Below are positions 1-4,440 of a DNA stretch of 8,329 bases, in pieces. Each line of letters starts with the position of its first letter. Position 1 is the first letter of the stretch. Where the stretch lies: NCBI GenBank assembly GCA_003542325.1, contig DPKV01000195.1, positions 1 to 8,329 of the forward strand, read 5' to 3'. The notes under the pieces are model-generated. The model was not told the DNA's origin. It saw nothing but the letters and a program-made list of their open reading frames with translations, and made no database searches. Position numbers and translations under genes: made by a program. The stretch is from Anaerolineaceae bacterium (GTDB lineage: Bacteria > Chloroflexota > Anaerolineae > Anaerolineales > Anaerolineaceae).

Positions 1-134
1 ACGGCGGAGAGATTATGGCGATGCTTGAGATCGCAATGCTGGGAAATCTTCCTTTCACTAAACTTCGTGATGGCGTATTTGCTCATCCGACCCTGGCAGA
101 AGGTCTTAACACGCTCTTTGCTAATTTGTCATAA
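1..134 (+). CDS. C-terminal end of a pyridine nucleotide-disulfide oxidoreductase (partial)
   Basis: The reading frame is open from base 3 to the TAA at 132-134 and gives the last 43 residues of a protein whose start lies outside the window. It looks like the end of the dimerisation domain of FAD-dependent disulfide oxidoreductases (dihydrolipoamide dehydrogenase, mercuric reductase and glutathione reductase group). The clearest sign is HPTLAE at residues 28-33 of the fragment. In this family the His and the Glu five residues later form the catalytic base pair at the partner subunit's active site. The helix before it ([12 protein letters not shown]) and the short tail after it also fit. The fragment cannot show which substrate the enzyme uses, because the FAD, NAD and active-site CxxxxC regions are missing. 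A two-way terminator hairpin follows at 170-194. Confidence 0.72.
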   Translation, partial: GGEIMAMLEIAMLGNLPFTKLRDGVFAHPTLAEGLNTLFANLS

Positions 135-169
135 AAGCTTGAAACCACACAAGAAATACACAAAAAACG

Positions 170-200
170 CCTGGCTGACACTTCAAAAGCCAGGAGTTTT
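170..200. terminator. Bidirectional intrinsic terminator between convergent genes
   Basis: A perfect 7-bp stem CCTGGCT (170-176) / AGCCAGG (188-194) has an 11-nt loop. On the plus strand it is followed by AGTTTT. On the minus strand the stem is followed by a run of T, because the plus strand reads AAAAAAC just before it. It sits between the end of the disulfide oxidoreductase (stop at 134) and the end of the peroxiredoxin-like gene (stop at 214, minus strand). It can therefore end both transcripts, with the better U-tract on the minus strand. Confidence 0.65.
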
Positions 201-213
201 ACCGTTGAGCTGA

Positions 214-741
214 TCACGCTTTGGGTTTATAAACCCAATCCGATCGTTGGCTCATTAAGGCTCGTAAATCCATCCGAATTTCTTCGACGGTTGGTCGCCC
301 TAAAAACCACCAGCCGTTGTAAATTTTGTAAATGGTTCGATCGCGATCAAGGATGAAGGTGTAGGGGACATAGATCTCCCCGTGGACAGGGTCCGTTGTG
401 TCCACCATTTCCAGATCATGCACTAATTCTCGTTCTGGATCGCACAGGAATGTCCAGTTGGCATTTAACTGGTCACGCACTTCTCGGGTGGTCATCGCGT
501 CGTCAACCGAGACAGTGATCAAGTTGGTGTAATTCACCCGCAATTCAGGTTGTAAGTGTTGAACATAATTTGCCATTTGTCTTCGGTCTTTCGGGCAAAA
601 ATAACCCCTGGAGAAGATTAACACGCCAGGGAAACCGTGCAAAAGCTGAGATAGTTTGTGCTTTTCTCCGTTATGATCCGGTAGTTCAAAGTTTGGGAAT
701 TTGGCGCCGGTTTTTAGGTCTTCACGCATAGGGTAATCCAT
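214..741 (-). CDS. Peroxiredoxin-like redoxin (AhpC/TSA superfamily)
   Basis: The 175-residue protein has a thioredoxin fold of the AhpC/TSA type and is probably a cytoplasmic thiol peroxidase or a related redox protein. The active-site region is FSRGYFCPKDRRQ, with the candidate peroxidatic cysteine at C49 at the start of the helix after the first core strand. The Thr of the classic TxxC motif is Gly here, and the second Cys of a CxxC is Asp (CPKD), as in a subgroup of redoxin-domain proteins. A second cysteine, C100 (FLCDPE), could act as resolving partner but this is unproven. Other family marks are SVDD (78-81), DPERE (101-105), PYTFILDRD (126-134) and the GRPTVEEIRMDL tail. The first ATG is preferred because AAAGGAG lies 8 nt upstream. 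There is no signal peptide. It is divergent from the DUF1684 gene and convergent with a disulfide oxidoreductase, so a shared role in thiol redox balance is plausible. Confidence 0.85.
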   Translation of the reverse strand: MDYPMREDLKTGAKFPNFELPDHNGEKHKLSQLLHGFPGVLIFSRGYFCPKDRRQMANYVQHLQPELRVNYTNLITVSVDDAMTTREVRDQLNANWTFLCDPERELVHDLEMVDTTDPVHGEIYVPYTFILDRDRTIYKIYNGWWFLGRPTVEEIRMDLRALMSQRSDWVYKPKA

Positions 742-803
742 TTAATAAACTCCTTTGATTAGTGAATGCTTCATTTAATGAGACGATGTGTAGACCCAAA
801 ATA

Positions 804-854
804 TTACCTGCCCCTGATAATTCCCAATCGACGATGTACAGGTAAGAATTATCA
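804..854. promoter_or_regulatory. Two interleaved inverted repeats in a divergent intergenic region
   Basis: Between the divergent peroxiredoxin and DUF1684 genes lie two perfect inverted repeats in crossed order. TTACCTG (804-810) pairs with CAGGTAA (839-845). TGATAATTC (815-823) pairs with GAATTATCA (846-854). The two dyad centres are 10 bp apart, about one helical turn. GATAAT, a fair -10 hexamer, occurs once on each strand inside the 9-bp repeat, but no convincing -35 box was found. An 8-bp direct repeat GACGATGT (782-789 and 830-837) also lies here. This could be an operator for a regulator of both genes, or a leader RNA with two competing hairpins. The repeats are seen directly; the function is inferred. 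Confidence 0.45.
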
Positions 855-898
855 ATGACACCTCGTCAGTTAAGTAACAGGAAAAAGGAGTATAAAAA

Positions 899-1420
899 AT
901 GACACAATTAAACGATTTTCGAAAATCAAAAGATCAATTCTTTAGATATGACCATCACAGTCCATTAACCCATGAACAGCAGCATCACTTTGAGGAGCTC
1001 AATTATTTCTCCGAAAACCCAGAATTAAGAACAACCGTGACTGTTGACGTATTTCCGAAAAAGGAAGAGGTTACGATCCAGACCTCAACTGGAGATGTTC
1101 AAACTTATCAGCGCTATGGCAGGTTTGATTTCACGGTTGACGATCAAAAAGCGACCCTGACCATTTATTCCAGCGGCGAGGATTATTTTTTACCCTTTGT
1201 GGATGGCCTGGCTGGAAAAGAAACCTATGACGCAGGCAGGTATCTTGACCCGATTTCGCTGGGAAACAACAAGTTTCTCATCGATTTCAATTATGCTTAC
1301 AACCCTTATTGTGCTTACAATGAGCGCTGGTCCTGTCCCATCACACCTGCTGAAAACCGGATCCAGGTGCCGATAAGAGCTGGCGAGAAAATATTCGCAA
1401 AAGCTTCTCTTGATATTTGA
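899..1420 (+). CDS. DUF1684 family protein
   Basis: The 173-residue protein matches the conserved pattern of DUF1684, a family without a settled biochemical role. Recognisable blocks are SPL (21-23), the FEELNYFSENPE stretch (31-42), a Gly-rich strand region around 74-78, PFVDGLAGKETYDAGRYL (99-116), DFNYAYNPYCAY (129-140), CPITPAENR (146-154) and a closing PIRAGEK. The Asn-Pro-Tyr-Cys-Ala-Tyr box and the CP..P..N block are the most conserved parts and hold the only cysteines, C138 and C146. There is no signal peptide or membrane helix, so it should be cytoplasmic. The start is supported by AAGGAG 8 nt upstream. It stands alone on its strand, divergent from the peroxiredoxin gene, and is followed by a strong hairpin at 1453-1484. 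The family assignment is firm, but no function can be given. Confidence 0.85.
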   Translation: MTQLNDFRKSKDQFFRYDHHSPLTHEQQHHFEELNYFSENPELRTTVTVDVFPKKEEVTIQTSTGDVQTYQRYGRFDFTVDDQKATLTIYSSGEDYFLPFVDGLAGKETYDAGRYLDPISLGNNKFLIDFNYAYNPYCAYNERWSCPITPAENRIQVPIRAGEKIFAKASLDI

Positions 1421-1452
1421 TGAATTCCTTTTAGAGCATTAGGATTGATAAA

Positions 1453-1484
1453 AATAGGGAAAGACATTTTTGTCTTTCCCTATT
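1453..1484. terminator. Strong 14-bp terminator hairpin between convergent genes
   Basis: A perfect 14-bp stem (1453-1466 with 1471-1484, core GGGAAAGAC / GTCTTTCCC) has a TTTT loop. On the minus strand the stem runs straight into TTTATC, giving a U-rich tail, so it suits the sigma/anti-sigma operon coming from the right. On the plus strand the tail is less U-rich, but it still lies 33 nt after the DUF1684 stop. It is probably a shared terminator. The remaining gap to the anti-sigma stop (1485-1601) shows nothing else recognisable. Confidence 0.7.
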
Positions 1485-1601
1485 CATATCACAAAATATT
1501 TTTCCTACAAGAAAAGATATGGGTTGATTTCGATCGAGGTAAGAAATTAGCTAGTCAATAAGAGGAATTCTGTCTGGTGAATCTTCAATGGTTGCCAAAA
1601 T

Positions 1602-1898
1602 TTAATCCATTCTTTTTTCAAGTATCCGCATGACGGCCTCATACTCTTCTCGGCAGTCAGGGCACATCTCCAGGTGATGTTCCACTAACGGGAACAATTC
1701 CCCCACGTCCTCACCCAGAGAAGCCATTTCAGCATAAATATACAGCAATTTAAAAACCTCGTCACAGGACAATTCCTCATCCTGGGTATGTTCGATCATT
1801 CTGAGCATTTTATCTGCTTGCTCGGAGGTCATTGCCATCTTATGCTCTGGCTTTGCTGCCTTTTCTTTTGATCTAAAGAGACGTTTCAACCACGCCAT
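1602..1898 (-). CDS. Soluble ZAS-type anti-sigma factor (zinc-finger)
   Basis: The small 98-residue protein has a basic N-terminus and no membrane helix. It has the pattern of the zinc-binding anti-sigma (ZAS, zf-HC2) domain. C45 stands in LSCDEVFKLLYIYAE, and the core H75-x3-C79-x2-C82 stands in HHLEMCPDCREEYE. Proteins of this kind hold an ECF sigma factor inactive in the cytoplasm. In some, thiol oxidation and zinc loss release the sigma factor. The gene lies 61 bp downstream of the sigma gene at 1960-2595 on the same strand, the usual arrangement of such a pair. The upstream AGGA is about 11 nt from the ATG, a weak placement, so translation may be modest. The extra ~20 residues before the domain (KRLFRSKEKAAKPEHK) are charged and of unknown use. 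Redox sensing is an inference from the Cys/His set. Confidence 0.8.
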   Translation of the reverse strand: MAWLKRLFRSKEKAAKPEHKMAMTSEQADKMLRMIEHTQDEELSCDEVFKLLYIYAEMASLGEDVGELFPLVEHHLEMCPDCREEYEAVMRILEKRMD

Positions 1899-1959
1899 AA
1901 TATTAACTGTCCTGTAAATTTTTACCCTACTTAATTAGATGCGATCAAATCAGATAATC

Positions 1960-2595
1960 TTACTTTTCAAATGAAGAACGTATATTTTCAGGTGTTATTC
2001 CCTGTTCTTCAAAATGACTTTTCAGTTTTAGACGGGCATCATGGAGTAATTTATAAAGCGCATTCCTGTTTGAACCCATCCGGTCAGCGACTTCGGCAAT
2101 TGGCATCCCCTGAACAGCCACAGCTACCAGCGCTTTACGCTGTTTATCGGTCAGAACTTCCATCATCGTTTTTTGGATCATTGCCATGATCTCACTTTGT
2201 TCTGCTGAGATCTCCACATCCATATCCTGATCCGGCATTTCACGCATTTTATCATCGCTATCTATGCCGCCTTGAAGTTCGTCCAGGGAGACTTCTTTCC
2301 ACCGGGCGCGTCGAAGCTCAGTCAGGGCAATTCTGACAGATATAGTGTGTACCCAGGTTGTAAATTTGCTCTGCCCTTTAAAGGTTTCCAATCGGCCCAT
2401 CACCCGCAGCAGGGTCTCCTGAGCCACCTCCTGGATCAAAGGATCAAAATGGGGGTCTGATGGATGGAGATATTTTGATATGGCATATGGAAGCGAGTTG
2501 AGGATGATCTCCCTTAAATCCGCCAAAGCCCCCTGTTTGGCTTTACCAGGAGATTGAAGGCTGGTTAACCAATCTTCGTTTGAACGTTCAATCAT
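1960..2595 (-). CDS. ECF-like RNA polymerase sigma factor (sigma-70 family)
   Basis: The 211-residue protein carries the two domains of a group 4 sigma factor. Region 2 covers about residues 25-100. It includes DPLIQEVAQETLLRVMGRLETFKGQ, the typical core-binding and -10-contacting stretch, followed by FTTWVHTISVRIALTELRRARW. An acidic linker spans about 105-135. Region 4 covers about 138-195, with LTDKQRKALVAVAVQGMPIAEVA and a helix-turn-helix in which the usual G.VKSR is replaced by GSNRNALYKLLHDARLKLK. A further tail (EEQGITPENIRSSFEK) follows. GGAG lies 5 nt before the ATG, supporting this start. The downstream ZAS gene on the same strand is its likely inhibitor. Autoregulation is common in such pairs, and a 41-bp nested dyad lies upstream. 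A TATACT on the minus strand at 2615-2620 may be a -10 box, but no clear -35 or ECF-type promoter was found. Confidence 0.88.
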   Translation of the reverse strand: MIERSNEDWLTSLQSPGKAKQGALADLREIILNSLPYAISKYLHPSDPHFDPLIQEVAQETLLRVMGRLETFKGQSKFTTWVHTISVRIALTELRRARWKEVSLDELQGGIDSDDKMREMPDQDMDVEISAEQSEIMAMIQKTMMEVLTDKQRKALVAVAVQGMPIAEVADRMGSNRNALYKLLHDARLKLKSHFEEQGITPENIRSSFEK

Positions 2596-2647
2596 AATTG
2601 CTCCATTCCATTTCAGTATACTATGAAATTGTCGATCTTACGAAAAA

Positions 2648-2688
2648 TGGATCAGTAAAAATGTTGCCAGTCACATTATCCTGATCCA
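2648..2688. promoter_or_regulatory. Nested 41-bp dyad upstream of the sigma gene
   Basis: An 8-bp perfect outer repeat TGGATCAG (2648-2655) / CTGATCCA (2681-2688) encloses a 5-bp inner repeat AATGT (2660-2664) / ACATT (2673-2677). The two share almost the same centre (about 2668). As RNA it would be a hairpin with one internal loop and an 8-nt tip. As DNA it is a two-layer dyad suited to a dimeric or tetrameric regulator. It lies 53-93 bp before the sigma start codon and about 190 bp before the hydrolase, so it more likely serves the sigma operon. There is no T-tract on either side, so a terminator is unlikely. Confidence 0.4.
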
Positions 2689-2730
2689 CATAATTCTATA
2701 GGTTGTTAATGTTCTGGTTTTTTCATTAAA

Positions 2731-2765
2731 CTCACACACACATCACACACACATATGTATATATA
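2731..2765. repeat. CA/TA alternating purine-pyrimidine tract
   Basis: A short CA-type microsatellite (2733-2742) is followed after one break by a 22-base strictly alternating pyrimidine-purine run (2744-2765) that passes from CA into TA repeats. It includes the 8-bp palindrome ACATATGT (2751-2758). Such runs are uncommon in bacterial genomes, can slip during replication, and in the CA part can adopt left-handed DNA under supercoiling. The tract ends inside the likely -10 region of the hydrolase promoter, so its length could affect promoter spacing. The sequence is directly visible; any regulatory role is inference. Confidence 0.6.
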
Positions 2766-2774
2766 ATTATATAT
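2758..2774 (+). promoter_or_regulatory. Likely promoter -10 region and AT-rich operator of the hydrolase gene
   Basis: A perfect TATAAT lies at 2762-2767 inside a 16-bp palindrome (2759-2774, centre AATT). The 10-mer TATATATAAT (2758-2767) recurs exactly at the padR promoter (3797-3806). No good -35 box is seen at the right distance, where the sequence is CA repeats, so the promoter may need an activator or be weak. A second, poorer -10 (TACAAT, 2777-2782) lies downstream. The resulting leader would be about 100 nt. A PadR operator is the natural reading but is unproven. Confidence 0.45.
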
Positions 2775-2874
2775 GATACAATTATATGTATTAATTTGCT
2801 CTGCAAAAGACGACTTGATATCAGTTTTTTCCAGGGCTCTTTTGCTAAAACCAAGAATCGTTTCAGGAGGAATA

Positions 2875-3729
2875 ATGAGCAAGTGGTCAGAAGGAACTAT
2901 CAATGCCAATGGAATTCAAATTCATTACTACCGCACCGGCGGGGATAACACGCAGATCGTGATGAATCATGGGGCTGGGGATGACGGCCTTTGCTGGACC
3001 CATGTGGTGAAGCAGCTGGAGCGGGATTACGACGTTATCCTGCCGGATGCTCGGGGACATGGGAAGTCGTCTTCTGGCAAAGGGAATTATTCAACGAAGG
3101 AAAGGGTTGCAGATCTCAAAGGGCTTATTGAGGCTCTCAACTTGGATCGCCCGATTATCGGTGGACATTCAATGGGGGCAGACACCTCTCTAAACTTCGC
3201 GGCGGAATACCCCGAAATGATCCGGGGCGTTTTTCTTGAGGATCCGCCTATTATCCTGCCTGGAGAGAAGTTGGGTGGTGATGGGGAGGAGATGGGCGAT
3301 CTGGAAGATATTGCCCCTATGATGGTCAAATTCTTTAGAACGTTCAAATATATGCCAAGGTTCATTGGCATTCGCATGGCGAAGAAAGCGATGCCCTCTT
3401 ACCCGGATGATGAGATCTATCCCTGGTTGAATTCTAAAAAACGAGTGAACACTGATTTCATTAAAGGGGGTATGGCTGAAATGGGATTGTACCCAACTTC
3501 ACCTTTTGAAGCAATCGGCCGGATTCAGGCGCCGATCTTGCTGTTCATTGGGGACAAAGAGAAGATGTCGCTCATGTCGGTGGAAGCCGCTCAGAAGGCC
3601 GCTGAAGCTAATAGCAGATTGGATATAGCCCATTTGGAAGGCGCGAGCCACGACATCCGCCGCACTCGCTTTGATGGATATATGCCTGCTCTGAGGTCGT
3701 TTGTTGATAGGATTTACGCAGCAAACTGA
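2875..3729 (+). CDS. Alpha/beta hydrolase fold protein
   Basis: The 284-residue protein is a cytoplasmic serine hydrolase of the alpha/beta fold, probably acting on an ester, lactone or similar bond. The oxyanion-hole segment is NHGAGDD (31-37), followed by PDARGHGKS (57-65) after the third core strand. The nucleophile elbow is GHSMG with S99, the likely acid is D227 in FIGDKEK, and the catalytic histidine is H259 in GASHD. An acidic, helix-rich cap lies between about 125 and 205. The frame is open further upstream to 2773, but the ATG at 2875 is chosen because AGGAGG lies just before it and the protein then begins directly with the first strand (GTINANGIQIHYYRTG). There is no signal peptide. 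It precedes padR by 103 bp and has its own AT-rich promoter resembling that of padR, so it may belong to the same regulon. The substrate cannot be told. Confidence 0.87.
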   Translation: MSKWSEGTINANGIQIHYYRTGGDNTQIVMNHGAGDDGLCWTHVVKQLERDYDVILPDARGHGKSSSGKGNYSTKERVADLKGLIEALNLDRPIIGGHSMGADTSLNFAAEYPEMIRGVFLEDPPIILPGEKLGGDGEEMGDLEDIAPMMVKFFRTFKYMPRFIGIRMAKKAMPSYPDDEIYPWLNSKKRVNTDFIKGGMAEMGLYPTSPFEAIGRIQAPILLFIGDKEKMSLMSVEAAQKAAEANSRLDIAHLEGASHDIRRTRFDGYMPALRSFVDRIYAAN

Positions 3730-3731
3730 CG

Positions 3732-3757
3732 AACTGCAAACAGTCTGTTAATCAGTT
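3732..3757 (+). other. Imperfect hairpin after the hydrolase gene
   Basis: Outer AACTG (3732-3736) / CAGTT (3753-3757) and inner AACAG (3739-3743) / CTGTT (3745-3749) repeats can fold into an interrupted hairpin starting just after the stop codon. The inner pairs nearest the tip cannot all form because only one base separates the arms. There is no T-tract, so this is at best a weak terminator or an RNA 3'-end structure. Confidence 0.25.
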
Positions 3758-3777
3758 GGCAAGATCAGGAAAATCCA

Positions 3778-3821
3778 TTTGCAAAATATAAATAAATATA
3801 TATAATATAAGCATATATATT
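3778..3821 (+). promoter_or_regulatory. padR promoter with overlapping inverted-repeat operator
   Basis: TTTGCA (3778-3783) and a perfect TATAAT (3801-3806) are separated by 17 bp, a plausible sigma-70 promoter with a moderate -35. The -10 lies inside a 9-bp perfect inverted repeat, AATATATAT (3795-3803) / ATATATATT (3813-3821), with a 9-bp spacer. A repressor bound here would block polymerase. PadR proteins often repress their own genes through AT-rich dyads, so autoregulation is the likely reading. The 10-mer TATATATAAT is shared with the hydrolase promoter. The leader would be about 20 nt, with AGAGG as ribosome site. Confidence 0.55.
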
Positions 3822-3832
3822 AAGAGGTTGTT

Positions 3833-4396
3833 ATGAAACTTGAACACCTGATTTTGGGATTGTTAAAGATTAATCCTTTCACGGGTTATGACATTAAAAA
3901 GTATTTGGATACGGAGGGCCGGTTTGTGCGTAGACGGGCCCCGCTGAGCCAAATCTATACGACTTTAAAGCGGATGACAAAACAGGGCTGGGTTTCCTTT
4001 GAGGAAGAGGAACGGGATGGCAAACCGGATGTCAAGATCTACCGCAATACGGAACTGGGCGAAAAGGTCTTATTTGATTATCTCAACAGCCAAATCAAGC
4101 CTCCTTTCCGGTTTGCTGAGAGCGACATTATGGACCGGATCAAGTTTGCCTTTCTGGTGGAGCCTGAGGTGATTATCCAACAGATTCAGGTTGAGTTGGA
4201 TTTTCGCAAAGCGCAGATTGCCAGGTTTCGGAACCGTGACAGGACTTTGCGGTCCGAGAATCTTACGAAAGAAAAGCTGACCTATGCTCAAGAGATCGAG
4301 GATAGGCTCCATGCCTATGGCGCTAGTAAAGTTGATTTTTTCGTTCAAACCCTCGAAGAAATGCTTGAGTTTTTTGAAGCCCAAAAGACGAATTGA
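3833..4396 (+). CDS. PadR family transcriptional regulator
   Basis: The 187-residue protein begins with the PadR winged helix-turn-helix (about 1-80). The segment EHLILGLLKINPFTGYDIKKYL forms the first helices. APLSQIYTTLKRMTKQGWVSFEEEERDGKPDVKIYRNTELGEKVL carries the recognition helix, the beta wing and its closing helix. The C-terminal part (about 95-185) is a long, charged helical region (PEVIIQQIQVELDFRKAQIARFRNR and LEEMLEFFEAQ), as in PadR subfamily proteins with a dimerising coiled-coil (Vir_act_alpha_C type). Such proteins usually repress genes for transporters or for aromatic or toxic compound breakdown, and are released by a small ligand. The promoter contains an inverted repeat over its -10, suggesting autoregulation. 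The gene sits just before a transporter-sulfatase-glycosidase cluster, its likely target, from which it is divided by a terminator overlapping its stop codon. The start has AGAGG 5 nt upstream. Confidence 0.9.
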   Translation: MKLEHLILGLLKINPFTGYDIKKYLDTEGRFVRRRAPLSQIYTTLKRMTKQGWVSFEEEERDGKPDVKIYRNTELGEKVLFDYLNSQIKPPFRFAESDIMDRIKFAFLVEPEVIIQQIQVELDFRKAQIARFRNRDRTLRSENLTKEKLTYAQEIEDRLHAYGASKVDFFVQTLEEMLEFFEAQKTN

Positions 4397-4417
4397 ATCG
4401 CTCGATTCGTCTTTTTT
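4383..4417 (+). terminator. Intrinsic terminator spanning the padR stop codon
   Basis: An 11-bp stem AAAAGACGAAT (4383-4393) / ATTCGTCTTTT (4405-4415) has an 11-nt loop that contains the padR TGA (4394-4396). It is followed by T to 4417, forming a U-run of six. A competing smaller hairpin, GAATCG (4395-4400) / CGATTC (4403-4408), overlaps it. Ribosomes finishing padR would cover the left arm, so termination could depend on padR translation. Only 23 nt separate the U-run from the MFS start codon, leaving no room for a full promoter. Confidence 0.7.
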
Positions 4418-4440
4418 ATTTAAACTAAGGAGAAGAAAAG

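Noticed and set aside
25..213. 62-residue plus-strand open frame at the left edge
   Set aside because: It is out of frame with the oxidoreductase C-terminus (HPTLAE, stop at 134), starts at a TTG and runs across the terminator hairpin.
2733..2753. Possible CRISPR or tandem repeat array in the CA-rich stretch
   Set aside because: It is a simple dinucleotide repeat with no repeat-spacer structure, and no cas gene is present.
2773..2874. A 34-residue N-terminal extension of the alpha/beta hydrolase from an ATG at 2773
   Set aside because: No ribosome site precedes it, it begins inside the promoter-like palindrome, and the ATG at 2875 has AGGAGG just upstream and starts at the first fold strand.
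2706..2909. Minus-strand open frame rich in Cys, Tyr and Val
   Set aside because: It is a translation of the CA/TA low-complexity tract and overlaps the true hydrolase start, with no protein family pattern.
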